Part shown: positions 8,670 through 18,136 of the stretch, piece by piece
Layout: each line of letters starts with the position of its first letter
How positions within the stretch are numbered: the first letter of the stretch is position 1
Source of the DNA: Embleya sp045207785
GTDB lineage: Bacteria > Actinomycetota > Actinomycetes > Streptomycetales > Streptomycetaceae
Length of the DNA stretch: 64,000 nt
Direction: 5' to 3'
Assembly: GCF_045207785.1 (NCBI RefSeq)
Contig: NZ_CP108776.1
Location: 4,960,001 to 5,024,000 of the forward strand
Translations under genes and position numbers: made by a program
Notes under the pieces: generated by a model
What the model was told of the DNA's origin: nothing
The model's input: only the letters and a program-made list of their open reading frames with translations
Databases searched by the model: none

Positions 8670-9698
8670 TCAGGGGGCGCCGGGGGCCTGCGGGGTTGGC
8701 GGGGGTGGGGGCGGTGATACCGGGACGGGGGCGGGGTCGGGCGGGGGCGGCGTGGTTGCCTCGTTCGCCGCAGGCCCCACCGCACTGGCGATCGGTTCGC
8801 TGATTCGGATACCCGCGTCGTCGAAGGCGCGCTTGAGGCGTCCCCGCAGTTCGCGGGCGACCGGGAGTTCCTGGCCCGGCATGGTCTTGATCTGGACCTG
8901 CAGGACGACCGCGTCGGGCGTCACCGCCTCCATGCCGACCACCGTCGCCGAGCCCCACACCCGCTCGTTCCACGGCTCGATCTCGGCCAGCGCCTCGGCG
9001 GTCGAGCCGATCACCGCGCGGACCTTCTCGACGTCCTCGTGGTAGCCGACCTGCACGTCCACCTTGGCCGTGCCCCAGCCCTGGCTCTTGTTGCCGATCC
9101 GCTTGATCTCGCCGTTGCGGATGTACCAGACCGTGCCGTCCACATCGCGCAGCTTGGTGATCCGCAGGCCCACTTCGACCACGGTGCCGGTCGCGGCCCC
9201 CGCGTCGACGAGGTCGCCCACCCCGTACTGGTCCTCCAGGATCATGAACATCCCGGACAGGAAGTCGGTCACCAGGTTGCGCGCGCCGAAGCCGATCGCC
9301 ACGCCCACGATGCCCGCGCTCGCCAGCAGCGGCGCGAGATTGAGCTTGAACTCGCCGAGCACCATGAGCATCGCGATGCCCAGGATCACGAACGACGCGG
9401 CGCTGCGCAGGACCGAGCCGACCGTCTCGGCGCGCTGCCGGCGCCGCTCGGCGTTGAGCAGGAAGCCGGTGACCGGTCGCCCGCTGCTGTCCGTGCCGCT
9501 GTTGGCCATCCGGCCGACCAGTTGCGTGATCAGTTTCCGGGTGATCGCCCGCAGGATCAGCGCCACCAGGATGATCACGAGGATCCGGATGGGGGTCACC
9601 ACGAGCGACTCACCGTGCCGGTCGAACCAGGACGACACCTTGCCGTCGTCCTCCGCCGCATCGAGCGACAGCAGGATTCCGGGGACGTGCACGGACAC
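8670..9698 (-). CDS. MscS-family mechanosensitive ion channel
   Basis: The 342-residue membrane protein has N-terminal helices at about 34-55, 98-122 and 128-150, then the MscS beta domain with GFGARNLVTDFLSGMFMILE, the conserved pore-to-beta transition. An alpha/beta domain follows. The last 40 residues are a Pro-rich disordered tail, longer than usual. Such channels open under membrane tension and release solutes during hypo-osmotic shock. GTG at 9698 is chosen because GAAAGG lies 8 nt upstream; the frame is open 27 codons further up without a better site. The prolyl oligopeptidase gene is 98 bp upstream on the same strand. Confidence 0.88.
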   Translation of the reverse strand: MSVHVPGILLSLDAAEDDGKVSSWFDRHGESLVVTPIRILVIILVALILRAITRKLITQLVGRMANSGTDSSGRPVTGFLLNAERRRQRAETVGSVLRSAASFVILGIAMLMVLGEFKLNLAPLLASAGIVGVAIGFGARNLVTDFLSGMFMILEDQYGVGDLVDAGAATGTVVEVGLRITKLRDVDGTVWYIRNGEIKRIGNKSQGWGTAKVDVQVGYHEDVEKVRAVIGSTAEALAEIEPWNERVWGSATVVGMEAVTPDAVVLQVQIKTMPGQELPVARELRGRLKRAFDDAGIRISEPIASAVGPAANEATTPPPPDPAPVPVSPPPPPPTPQAPGAP

Positions 9699-9796
9699 GT
9701 ACGAGACCTTTCGGGCGGCGCGGACGACAACGATCGTCCCCACAGTAGTCACGAGGCGGCAGGCACCCGTGCGATACATCTGCTTCGTGCGCTATG

Positions 9797-11962
9797 TCAC
9801 CGATCACTGCCTTCTCCGCTTTCGCGTGCGCTCGGGCCGTCCAGGTCCAGACCCGTCCGGGCGGCCAGGAAGGACAGCGTGTCCACGTTCAGCTCGATCG
9901 TGCGGGTGACCGAGCGGGCCGCGTGGCCGACCTCGGCCTCGGCCCGCAACAGCACCGGGCGGTCGCCGGCGCTCGCGTGCTGCAGGGCCGCGCACATCTT
10001 GCGCGCGTGCAGCGGGTCCACCCGGCTGTCGCCGTCGAACACGGTGAACAGCACGGCCGGATAGTCCACGCCGGCGCGCACGCGGTGATAGGGCGAGTAG
10101 CCGAGGAGCCAGTCGAGTTCCTCCGGCACCTCCGCGCTGCCGTACTCGTCGGACCACAACCGCCCGAGCCCGAAGCGCTCGTAGCGGACCATGTCGAGCA
10201 GCGGCATCGAGCACGCGACCGCCGCGTACAACTCCGGTCGCTGGGTCAGCGCGGCGCCGACGAGCAGCCCGCCGTTGGATCCGCCGGACGCGGCGAGGCG
10301 GTCGGGCGCGCTCCATCCGCGTGTGGTCAGGTGTTCCGCCGCGGCGTGGAAATCGTCGAACACGCGTTGCTTGTGCCCCCGCATCCCGGCTCGATGCCAC
10401 TCCTCGCCCTCCTCTGTGCCGCCGCGCAGATTCGCGATCGCGTACACGCCGCCGGCCTCGACCCACGCGAGCACACCGGCCGAATAGGCGGGGCCGAGCG
10501 AGATGCCGAAGCCGCCGTACCCGTACAGCACGGCGGGCCGCGGTCGATCCGGGGCCGCGGTCGGCGCGATCACGAACATCCGTACCGTCTCGCCGTCCGC
10601 CGACGTGTACGACTCCTGGTGCACGTGTACGTCGGGCAGCGTCGCGCTGCCGGGCGCGGTGGCCCAGGTGTCGATCGCGCCGGTGCGCGCGTCGTAGCGC
10701 AGCACCGCGGCCGGCGCGGTGTAGTCCGACCAGCCGAACCACGCCTCGTGCCCGCCCTCGGGCCGCTCGGCCAGGCCGCCGATCGACCCCGGCGAGCCGC
10801 CCGGCATCGGCAGCCGCGCGATCGCGTGGCCCGTCGTCGGATCACACGCCGTCAGTTCGCCCACCGCGTGCCGGGTCCGGGTCACCAGCAGCACCGGCTG
10901 GGGCGCTTCCGGCCCGTCCAGGATCGCGAAGCCGGACAGCACCGCGTCCGGCTCCTCCGCGATCAGGTCGCGCCAGCCCGCGGGCCCGGGCGCCGCCGGG
11001 TCGGCCACGCACAGCCGGCCGCGCGGCGCGTCCAGGTCGGTGAACACGTACAGCCGCCCGTCCCGGCCCACCCGAGCCCCCGTGAGCGCGTCCAGGCCGA
11101 CGGTCACCGGCCGCAGTTCGGGCCGGCCCGGATCGCCCGCGCCGAGGTCCGCCAGCCACAGGTCGTTGCGCGGGGCGGTGCCCGGCGACGAGGACACGGT
11201 GAGCCAGCGCCCGTCGGGCGAGACGCCGACGCCGAAGTAGGTGCCCGGCTCGCTGCCCGCCCCGAACACCTCGCTGTCCTCGACCGGGTCCGTGCCGACC
11301 CGGTGCAGGTACACCCGGCGGTGGTGCTGCTCCTCGCCCTCGGGCACCGCGTCCGGGGGCAGCCGGCGCACCATGTAGAACGCCTCGCCGCCCGACAGCC
11401 AGGCGATCGACGTGTCGCGCACGCGTTCGATCGGGCCCTCGATCCGCGTCCCGGTGTCGACGTCGAGCACGTACAGCCGCGACTCCTCGTCGCCGCCGCT
11501 GGAGAGCAGGTACGCGAGCCGGTCGCCCTCGTCGGAGGGCACCCACTGGTCGAGCGTCGTGGTGCCCGCCGGATCGATCGCGACCGGATCCACGAGCGCG
11601 CGCTCGGTCCCGTCCGGCTCGACCACGAACAGGATCGCGTGCTCGCTGCCCGGATCGCGTCGGACCAGGAAGTGCCGCTCGCCGCGCCAGCACGGCAGCC
11701 CCGTCATCCCGGTCGCGAGCAGCTCGCCGAGCCGCGTCCGCAGCCGGTCGCGTCCGGCCAGATGGTCCACATGCGCGTGGAACCACTCGTCCTGCGCCGC
11801 GGACCACGCGCGGGTGGTCGGCGAATCCGCCTCCTCGAGGGCCCGATAGGGGTCCGGAACGGGGCGGCCGAACAGCACGTCGACCGTGTCGCCACGGGCG
11901 GCGGCGGGGGCGCGCGAGGTCTCGTCGGGGGCGTGTTCCGCGGGCTGCACAGAGCGCGTCAT
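9797..11962 (-). CDS. Prolyl oligopeptidase, S9A family
   Basis: The protein is 721 residues, normal for prolyl oligopeptidase, without a signal peptide. An N-terminal beta-propeller (about 75-430) precedes an alpha/beta-hydrolase domain. The nucleophile is S562 in GGSNGG. The probable Asp and His are D649 in DGDSRVDPLHARK and H680 in AEVGHAA. The family cuts short peptides after proline in the cytoplasm. The start is fixed by a TAGGGT box 6 nt before the ATG and the absence of a Shine-Dalgarno site. It is divergent from the HNH gene and may be co-transcribed with the mechanosensitive channel gene. Confidence 0.93.
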   Translation of the reverse strand: MTRSVQPAEHAPDETSRAPAAARGDTVDVLFGRPVPDPYRALEEADSPTTRAWSAAQDEWFHAHVDHLAGRDRLRTRLGELLATGMTGLPCWRGERHFLVRRDPGSEHAILFVVEPDGTERALVDPVAIDPAGTTTLDQWVPSDEGDRLAYLLSSGGDEESRLYVLDVDTGTRIEGPIERVRDTSIAWLSGGEAFYMVRRLPPDAVPEGEEQHHRRVYLHRVGTDPVEDSEVFGAGSEPGTYFGVGVSPDGRWLTVSSSPGTAPRNDLWLADLGAGDPGRPELRPVTVGLDALTGARVGRDGRLYVFTDLDAPRGRLCVADPAAPGPAGWRDLIAEEPDAVLSGFAILDGPEAPQPVLLVTRTRHAVGELTACDPTTGHAIARLPMPGGSPGSIGGLAERPEGGHEAWFGWSDYTAPAAVLRYDARTGAIDTWATAPGSATLPDVHVHQESYTSADGETVRMFVIAPTAAPDRPRPAVLYGYGGFGISLGPAYSAGVLAWVEAGGVYAIANLRGGTEEGEEWHRAGMRGHKQRVFDDFHAAAEHLTTRGWSAPDRLAASGGSNGGLLVGAALTQRPELYAAVACSMPLLDMVRYERFGLGRLWSDEYGSAEVPEELDWLLGYSPYHRVRAGVDYPAVLFTVFDGDSRVDPLHARKMCAALQHASAGDRPVLLRAEAEVGHAARSVTRTIELNVDTLSFLAARTGLDLDGPSARESGEGSDR

Positions 11963-11968
11963 GGGCGC

Positions 11969-11974
11969 ACCCTA
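11969..11974 (-). promoter_or_regulatory. -10 box for leaderless prolyl oligopeptidase transcript
   Basis: On the minus strand TAGGGT lies 6 nt before the ATG at 11962. No ribosome binding site is present. Confidence 0.55.
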
Positions 11975-12152
11975 GACGCCGGCGCCGACCCGTGCGGACC
12001 GTCACGACCCCGCCACGCGCGGCCACTCGTGCAGGTGAACGCTCTGTGACCTTGTCGATTCCTGGTAGCGCGGGGGGTATCCCGCCATGGACACTGGAGG
12101 CCGATCGTCCCCGGCGCGAGCCACGCGCCGCCGGCGTCACAGGGAGGCATAC

Positions 12153-12695
12153 GTGCCGCATTCGCTGGTCCTCAACGCGTCGTACGAGCCCCTGTGCGTG
12201 GTGCCCGTTCGCCGCGCACTGATCCTCGTGCTGAACGACAAGGCAATGTGCCTGGAAGAAACAGGCACCATCCTGCACAGCGCCAACACCCAGATCCCCG
12301 TTCCGAGTGTCGTCAGACTGACCCGTTTCGTCCGCATCCCCTTTCGGGGCCAAGTACCGCTCACGCGCCGGGCGCTGTTCGCCCGCGACGGAGGGCGTTG
12401 TGTCTACTGCGGAAGCGCCGCCACCAGCGTCGACCACGTCGTCCCGCGCAGCCGCGGCGGGCAGCACACGTGGGACAACGTGGTGTCGGCGTGCCGACGC
12501 TGCAATCACGTCAAGAGCGACCGGTACATCGCCGAACTGGGCTGGCGAATGCCGCGTACCCCATCCCAACCCACCGGCCTGGCGTGGCGGATCCTGGGAA
12601 CCGGGTTCCGCGATCCACGCTGGGAGCCATACCTGGCGCCGTACGGTGCGCAGGAAGCGGGCTTCGACCATTTCGACCAGGTTGCGAGCGCCTAG
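12153..12695 (+). CDS. HNH endonuclease
   Basis: This 180-residue protein begins VPHSLVLNASYEPL, a typical start for this actinobacterial HNH family. The HNH module lies at about residues 85-130: CVYCGS, then SVDHVVPRSRGG, then NNVVSACRRCNHVKSDR-like spacing, with two CxxC pairs to bind zinc. The family is presumed to be a metal-dependent nuclease; the target is unknown. GTG at 12153 has GGGAGG 5 nt upstream and is preferred to an in-frame ATG 66 bp upstream. A clear terminator follows directly. It is divergent from the prolyl oligopeptidase gene (190-bp gap). Confidence 0.87.
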   Translation: MPHSLVLNASYEPLCVVPVRRALILVLNDKAMCLEETGTILHSANTQIPVPSVVRLTRFVRIPFRGQVPLTRRALFARDGGRCVYCGSAATSVDHVVPRSRGGQHTWDNVVSACRRCNHVKSDRYIAELGWRMPRTPSQPTGLAWRILGTGFRDPRWEPYLAPYGAQEAGFDHFDQVASA

Positions 12696-12735
12696 AAGGC
12701 GGCGGATTTCCTCAGGGGAGCCCGTCGCCTTTTTT
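12696..12735 (+). terminator. Rho-independent terminator with T tract after HNH gene
   Basis: AAGGCGGCGG pairs with CCGTCGCCTT and is followed by six T residues, starting at the HNH stop codon. It is one of few classical U-tract terminators here. Confidence 0.8.
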
Positions 12736-12829
12736 GTGTCGGCGGGTTCCCCGAGGGACCCGACACACCTGCGCGCGTGTCGGTCGGACACGCCCACGGG
12801 CGGGCCGTTCGGGTGCGATGCTCGCGGGC

Positions 12830-15004
12830 ATGGAGGAACCACGCGCATCGCAGTTGTCTCCCGAATTGGTCCGGCTCGCCTCCGCGTACGGGGTGGCCAC
12901 GGAGTATCAGGGTTGGCGCGGCGACGCCGTGCACGCCGACCCCGCGACGGTCATAGCGGTACTGGGCGCGCTCGGGGTGGACGCGTCGACCCCCGAGGCC
13001 GCGCGGGCCGCCCTGGCCGCGCACGACGAGGAGCGCCGGGCCCGACTGCTGCCGCCCGTGCTCGTGTTGCGCTCCGGGCGAGAGTCCGGATTCACCGTCA
13101 ACGTGCCGACCGGGCACCGCGTCGACCTGTGGATCGAGTTGGAGAACGGCGGGGTCCGGCGTGACGTCGGCCCCGGCCCCGGCCGCGGATCGCTCGACGA
13201 CGTCGGCGGGGCGCACCGGATCCCCGGCGACCTGCCGCTGGGTTGGCACACGCTGCACGCGCGTTGTCTGCCGCTGCCGGAGGTCGAGCTCGGCTCGGGG
13301 GGAGTGCCGAGCGTGGCCGGCGAGGGCATCCGCGCGTCCTGCCCGATCGCGATCACCCCGGCCGTGCTGCCCACCCTCGCGACCCGCGCGTGGGGGTACA
13401 TGGTCCAGCTCTACTCGCTGCCCTCGCGCCGCTCGTGGGGCATCGGCGACCTCGCCGACCTGGCCGACCTCGCGGTGTGGTCGGCCCGCACCCAGGGCGC
13501 CGGCTTCGTGCTGGTCAACCCGCTGCACGCGGCGTCGCCGGTGCCACCCGTGGAGCCCTCGCCCTACCTGCCGGTCAGCCGCCGGTTCCCGGACCCGATG
13601 TACGTACGGGTCGAGGCCGTCCCCGAGTTCGCCTACCTGACCCCTGTCGAGCGCGCGGTCGCCGAGGAGCTCAAGGCCGAGGCGGGCGACGGGCACGACG
13701 GCGCCGAGCACCTGGATCGGGACGCGGTCCGGGTGGCCAAGCGCGAGGCGCTCGCGCTGGTGCACAAGGTGCCGCGCAGCATCGGCCGGGACGCCGACTA
13801 CCGGGCGTTCATCGAGCGCGAGGGCCAGTGGCTCACCGACTTCGCCACCTGGTGCGCGCTGGTCGAGGAGTACGGGCCGTCCTGGCGGACCTGGCCGGCG
13901 GACCTGCACGACCCGGACTCGGCCGCGGTCGAGGCGGAACGGGCCCGGCTGGCGGGCACGATCGACTTCCACCGCTGGACCCAGTGGGTGCTGGCCGAAC
14001 AGCTGCGGTCCGCGCAGCGTGCGGCGACCGACGCGGGCATGCCGGTGGGCATCGTGCACGACCTCGCGGTCGGCGTACACCCCGACGGCGCCGACGCGTG
14101 GGTGCTCGGGTCCGCGCGCGGCGGCGGGGTGCTCGCGCTCGGCGCCACCGGTGGCGCGCCGCCGGACGCGATGAACCAGCTCGGGCAGGACTGGAACCAG
14201 CCCCCGTGGCATCCGCTGCGGCTCGCGGAGGCGGGCTACGCGCCCTACCGCGAGCTGCTGCGCGCGGTGTTTCGGCACGCCGGCGCGGTGCGGGTGGACC
14301 ACGTGCTCGGGCTGTTCCGGTTCTGGTGGGTGCCCAAGGGCAACAGCCCCACCGAAGGCGCGTACGTGCGCTACGACCACGAGGCGATGGTCGGCATCCT
14401 CGCGCTCGAGGCGCATCGCGCGGGCGCCGTGGTGATCGGCGAGGACCTGGGCACGGTCGAGCCGTGGGTGCGTACCCACCTCGCCGAGCGCGGCATCCTC
14501 GGCACCTCCGTGCTGTGGTTCGAACGCGACGACAAGGGTCGGCCGTTGCCGCCCGAGCAGTGGCGGGAGACCTCGCTCGCGACCGTCACGACACACGACC
14601 TGCCGCCCACCGCGGCGCGGCTCGCGGGCGAGCACATCGACCTGTGGGAGCGCCTGCACCTGCTGGCGCGCGACGCGGACACCGAGCGGGCCGAGGACCT
14701 CGCCGATCGCGAGCAATGGCTCGAACTGTTGCGCCGGCGCGGCTATCTGCGGCCCGGCGCGGGCGAGCGCGAGACGATCGAGGCCCTGCACCGACTGCTC
14801 GCCGCGACGCCGTGCAAGCTGCTCGGGGTGTGGCTGCCGGACGGGGTCGGCGACCGCCGCCCGCAGAACCTGCCGGGCACCTGGAACCAGTACCCCAACT
14901 GGCTGCTGCCGGTGGCCGACGCCGAGGGCCGGCACGTCTACCTGGAGGACCTGCCGGTCAACCCGAGGGGGGTCTCGCTGGCCCGGGCGTTCCGCGGGAT
15001 GTAG
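12830..15004 (+). CDS. malQ: 4-alpha-glucanotransferase (amylomaltase), GH77
   Basis: The 724-residue protein carries the GH77 motifs. The nucleophile Asp is in AVRVDHVLGLFRFWW, the acid/base Glu in VIGEDLGTVEPWV, and the stabilising Asp in TTHDLPP. The early motif GIVHDLAVGVHPDGADAW is also present. A 150-residue N-terminal domain, typical of long actinobacterial MalQ, precedes the barrel. MalQ transfers glucan chains between maltodextrins in glycogen and maltose metabolism. ATG at 12830 is chosen over ATG 12818; neither has a Shine-Dalgarno site, and GATGCT upstream of 12830 may be a -10 box. A perfect 14-bp hairpin follows. Confidence 0.94.
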   Translation: MEEPRASQLSPELVRLASAYGVATEYQGWRGDAVHADPATVIAVLGALGVDASTPEAARAALAAHDEERRARLLPPVLVLRSGRESGFTVNVPTGHRVDLWIELENGGVRRDVGPGPGRGSLDDVGGAHRIPGDLPLGWHTLHARCLPLPEVELGSGGVPSVAGEGIRASCPIAITPAVLPTLATRAWGYMVQLYSLPSRRSWGIGDLADLADLAVWSARTQGAGFVLVNPLHAASPVPPVEPSPYLPVSRRFPDPMYVRVEAVPEFAYLTPVERAVAEELKAEAGDGHDGAEHLDRDAVRVAKREALALVHKVPRSIGRDADYRAFIEREGQWLTDFATWCALVEEYGPSWRTWPADLHDPDSAAVEAERARLAGTIDFHRWTQWVLAEQLRSAQRAATDAGMPVGIVHDLAVGVHPDGADAWVLGSARGGGVLALGATGGAPPDAMNQLGQDWNQPPWHPLRLAEAGYAPYRELLRAVFRHAGAVRVDHVLGLFRFWWVPKGNSPTEGAYVRYDHEAMVGILALEAHRAGAVVIGEDLGTVEPWVRTHLAERGILGTSVLWFERDDKGRPLPPEQWRETSLATVTTHDLPPTAARLAGEHIDLWERLHLLARDADTERAEDLADREQWLELLRRRGYLRPGAGERETIEALHRLLAATPCKLLGVWLPDGVGDRRPQNLPGTWNQYPNWLLPVADAEGRHVYLEDLPVNPRGVSLARAFRGM

Positions 15005-15026
15005 TCCCCGGCCCCGGACGCGCCGA

Positions 15027-15060
15027 AGCCGCCGATCGGGTCTTGGCCCGATCGGCGGCT
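15027..15060. terminator. Bidirectional terminator between malQ and the small membrane protein gene
   Basis: Perfect 14-bp arms (15027-15040 and 15047-15060) around a TCTTGG loop lie between two convergent genes. Confidence 0.78.
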
Positions 15061-15071
15061 ACGGTCGAAAG

Positions 15072-15296
15072 TCAGTGCTTCTTGCGGATGCCCGGGAGCA
15101 TCACGAGACCCGCGATGATCACGAACGCCAGGACCGGCACGCCCACGAAGAGGGCGAGGGTCGCACCGATGCCCATCTCGGCACCCGGCTCGTCGCCGTC
15201 GTCGCGAATGTTCGCGAACGCCGGCGCCGAAATCAGCGACATGAGCGTAACAACGGCCGTCACGGCCCCGGCACGAAGAGCATTCCTGTTCACCAC
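15072..15296 (-). CDS. Small secreted or membrane protein, unknown function
   Basis: The 74-residue protein has an N-terminal signal sequence (RAGAVTAVVTLMSLISAPAFA) and probable cleavage after AFA. A short acidic stretch follows, then one hydrophobic helix (about 45-68) and a basic end, GIRKKH. It therefore probably sits in the membrane with a short outer segment. GTG at 15296 is chosen because TAGCGT lies exactly 7 nt upstream, giving a leaderless mRNA; a second GTG follows directly. I recognise no family. Confidence 0.72.
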   Translation of the reverse strand: MVNRNALRAGAVTAVVTLMSLISAPAFANIRDDGDEPGAEMGIGATLALFVGVPVLAFVIIAGLVMLPGIRKKH

Positions 15297-15303
15297 GAAA
15301 CCC

Positions 15304-15309
15304 ACGCTA
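15304..15309 (-). promoter_or_regulatory. -10 box for leaderless small membrane protein gene
   Basis: TAGCGT on the minus strand, with 7 nt to the GTG start at 15296. Confidence 0.55.
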
Positions 15310-15380
15310 CCGGGCCGTCGGCCACGCACACGCACCGGGTTGACCCTTCCGTGCAAACCGCCCGGCCGGCAGCCTCGATC

Positions 15381-15470
15381 GCCGGCCGGGCCATTCCCAT
15401 GGCCCGGCCGGCGTCTGAGGCCACCTCGGCCGAAGGCCGGGTCGAATCAGCCCGGCCGGCGTTTGAGGCC
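15381..15470. repeat. GCCGGCC-type repeats with perfect hairpin
   Basis: Arms of 14 bp (15381-15394 and 15399-15412) form a perfect hairpin; a further direct copy lies at about 15450-15470. These are the family seen at 8475. They lie between pepN and the small membrane protein gene and may act as a terminator for upstream transcription. Confidence 0.7.
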
Positions 15471-15498
15471 GAGCGGGCCGCAGGCCGCCCACCACGAC

Positions 15499-18045
15499 CT
15501 ACCGAGCGTCGCGCGCCCGCGCCCGAAGCGCCCGGGCCACACCATCGCGGCTTTCGAGCACCAGGCGCCGCAGACCCGCAGGGTGCTCCCCGGCCGCGAG
15601 CCACGCGTCGGTGCGGTCCAGGGTGTCCTGCGAGACCTGGAGCGTCGGGTACAGACCGATCACGATCTGCTGGGCGATCTCGTTCGTGCGGCTCGCCCAC
15701 ACGGCGGCGATCGCGGCGAAGTACCGGTCGGTGTACGCCGCGAGCAGGTCGCGCTGGGCGGGCTGGACGAAACCGCCGATCACCGCCGCCTGGATCGCGT
15801 TGGGCAGGCTGTCGGAGTCGATCACCGACGCCCACGCCTCGTCCTTGGCCGCCGTGGTCGGCCGCGCCGCGCGGCAGGCCGCCGCGTGCCGCTGCCCGGC
15901 CGCGGTGCTGTCGCGCTCCAGCTCGGCGTCCACGTCGGCGTCGCTCGCCACGCCCGTCGCGGACAGCCGCAACAGCAGCGCCCAGCGCAGGTCCGCGTCG
16001 ACGGCCAGACCCTCGATCTTCTCGCTGCCGTCGAGCAGGCCGCGCAGGATCGCCAGGTGGTCCGGCCGGGCGGCGACCGACGCCAGGCAGCGGGTCCAGG
16101 CGAGCTGGTGGTCGCTGCCCGGCTCGGCCGCGCGCAGGAACCGCTCCGCCGCGACCGCCAGTTCGGCCACCGAGCGCTCGCGGTGCGCGGGGTCGGCGTA
16201 CAGCTCCAGGGCGCTGGTGACCTGGCGCTGGAGCGACTGGACGATGTTGATGTCCTTCTCGGCACCCGCGCCGGCCAGCACGAGCTTGAGGTAGTCGCGC
16301 GCCGCCATCTCGGCGTCGCGCGTCATGTCCCACGCGGCGGCCCAGCACAGCGCGCGCGGCAGCGGGTCGACGAACTCGCCGATCGCGTCCGTGACGAACG
16401 CCAGCGAGGCCTCGTCGAGCCGGATCTTCGTGTACGTCAGGTCGTCGTCGTTGAGCAGCACGACGTCGGGCCGGGCCCGGCCGACGAGCGCCTCGACCTC
16501 GGTGCGCGCGCCGGTGATGTCCAGCTCGATCCGGTGGGTGCGGACCAGGCCCTCGTCGGTGCGGTCGTAGAAGCCGATCGCGATCCGGTGCGAGCGCAGC
16601 GTCGGCCACGCCTCCGGAGCCTCCTGAAGCACCGCGAACGACGAGATCACGCCGTCGCTCGAGGTCTCGATCGCGGGCCGCAGCGTGTTGACGCCCGCGG
16701 TCTCCAACCACTCGCGCGACCATGCCTTCAGGTCGCGACCGGAGGTCTCCTCCAGCGCGCCCAGCAGGTCGGCGAGCCGGCTGTTGCCCCACGCGTGCCG
16801 CTTGAAGTACGTCCGCACGCCCGCGAAGAAGTTCTCACTGCCGACGTAGGCGACCAGCTGCTTGAGCACCGACGCGCCCTTGGCGTAGGTGATGCCGTCG
16901 AAGTTGACCTCGACGTCCTCCAGGTCGCGGATGTCGGCGAAGATCGGGTGCGTGGACGGCAGCTGGTCCTGCCGGTAGGCCCAGGTCTTCATCCGGTTGC
17001 CGAACGTCGCCCACGCGTGCGACCAGCGGGTCACCTCGGCCTGGCAGCGCACCGACGCGTAGGTCGCGAACGACTCGTTCAGCCACAGGTCGTCCCACCA
17101 CTGCATGGTGACCAGGTCGCCGAACCACATGTGCGCGAGCTCGTGCAGGATGGTCTCCGCGCGCGTCTCGTACGACGTGTCGGTGACCTTCGAGCGGAAG
17201 ACGTAGTCCTCCAGGATCGTCACGCAGCCCGCGTTCTCCATCGCGCCCGCGTTGTACTCCGGCACGAAGAGCTGGTCGTACTTGCCGAACGGGTACGGGA
17301 AGTCGAACTGCTCCAGGAAGTAGTCGAAACCCTGCTTGGTGACGTCGAAGATGTTCTGCGCGTCCAGGTACGGCGCGAGCGAGGACCGGCAGTACACGCC
17401 GAGCGGGACCACGGTGCCGTCCGCGGCCGTGTAGCTGTCGTGCACCGCGTGGTAGTGCCCCGCGACCAGCGCGGTGATGTACGTGGAGATCCGCGGCGTC
17501 GGCTCGAACGCCCACACCGAGGCGCCGTCGGCGGCGGCCGCGGGTGCGGGGGTGGGCGAGCAGCCGACCACCTGCCAGTCGCTCGGCGCGGTGATCGTGA
17601 ACGCGAACGTGGCCTTGAGGTCCGGCTGTTCGAAGTTGGCGAAGACCCGACGCGCGTCGGCCACCTCGAACTGGGTGTAGAGGTAGGTCTTGCCGTCGAC
17701 CGGGTCGACGAAGCGGTGCAGGCCCTCACCGGTGTTCATGTACGCGCACGAGGCGACGACCCGCAGCTCGTTGTGCTCGGCCAGGTCGGTCAGCGCGATC
17801 CGGCTGTCGGCGTACACCGAGGCGACGTCGAGCGCCTTGCCGTTGAGGGTGATCTCGTGCACCTCGGGCGCCACGAGATCGACGAACGTCGCCGCGCCGG
17901 GCTCGTTGCACCCGAACCGCAGAACGGTCGTGGACGGGAAGGTGGTCCCCGTACCGGTCAGGTCGAGGGCGATGTCGTACGCGTCGACGGACAGGATCCG
18001 AGCCCGCTCGCGGGCTTCGTCACGCGTCAGGTTGGTACCGGGCAC
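15499..18045 (-). CDS. pepN: Aminopeptidase N, M1 family (first paralogue)
   Basis: The 848-residue cytoplasmic zinc aminopeptidase has substrate motif GAMENAG, zinc site HELAHMWFGD and the third ligand Glu in NESFATYA. The C-terminal half (about 530-848) is the helical ERAP1-like domain. It removes N-terminal residues from peptides and often acts downstream of the Clp protease. AGGAG lies 6 nt before GTG 18045. A second full-length paralogue lies 91 bp upstream on the same strand, and the two begin alike (MPG-NLTR-EAR-RARILSV). Both keep all catalytic residues, so both should be active. Confidence 0.94.
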   Translation of the reverse strand: MPGTNLTRDEARERARILSVDAYDIALDLTGTGTTFPSTTVLRFGCNEPGAATFVDLVAPEVHEITLNGKALDVASVYADSRIALTDLAEHNELRVVASCAYMNTGEGLHRFVDPVDGKTYLYTQFEVADARRVFANFEQPDLKATFAFTITAPSDWQVVGCSPTPAPAAAADGASVWAFEPTPRISTYITALVAGHYHAVHDSYTAADGTVVPLGVYCRSSLAPYLDAQNIFDVTKQGFDYFLEQFDFPYPFGKYDQLFVPEYNAGAMENAGCVTILEDYVFRSKVTDTSYETRAETILHELAHMWFGDLVTMQWWDDLWLNESFATYASVRCQAEVTRWSHAWATFGNRMKTWAYRQDQLPSTHPIFADIRDLEDVEVNFDGITYAKGASVLKQLVAYVGSENFFAGVRTYFKRHAWGNSRLADLLGALEETSGRDLKAWSREWLETAGVNTLRPAIETSSDGVISSFAVLQEAPEAWPTLRSHRIAIGFYDRTDEGLVRTHRIELDITGARTEVEALVGRARPDVVLLNDDDLTYTKIRLDEASLAFVTDAIGEFVDPLPRALCWAAAWDMTRDAEMAARDYLKLVLAGAGAEKDINIVQSLQRQVTSALELYADPAHRERSVAELAVAAERFLRAAEPGSDHQLAWTRCLASVAARPDHLAILRGLLDGSEKIEGLAVDADLRWALLLRLSATGVASDADVDAELERDSTAAGQRHAAACRAARPTTAAKDEAWASVIDSDSLPNAIQAAVIGGFVQPAQRDLLAAYTDRYFAAIAAVWASRTNEIAQQIVIGLYPTLQVSQDTLDRTDAWLAAGEHPAGLRRLVLESRDGVARALRARARDAR

Positions 18046-18136
18046 GCTGCGCTCCTAGTGGGATTGGCGCCGCCGAGGGTGGGCGGCCGAGGGGACGGAC
18101 CCCGCCGAGGGTGACGGCGGGGTCCGGAGGACGGAC

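Noticed and set aside
13243..18114. Very long open frame (1623 codons) across malQ and pepN
   Set aside because: Arg/Gly/Ala-rich shadow of malQ and antisense of pepN, with no domain motifs and no ribosome site.
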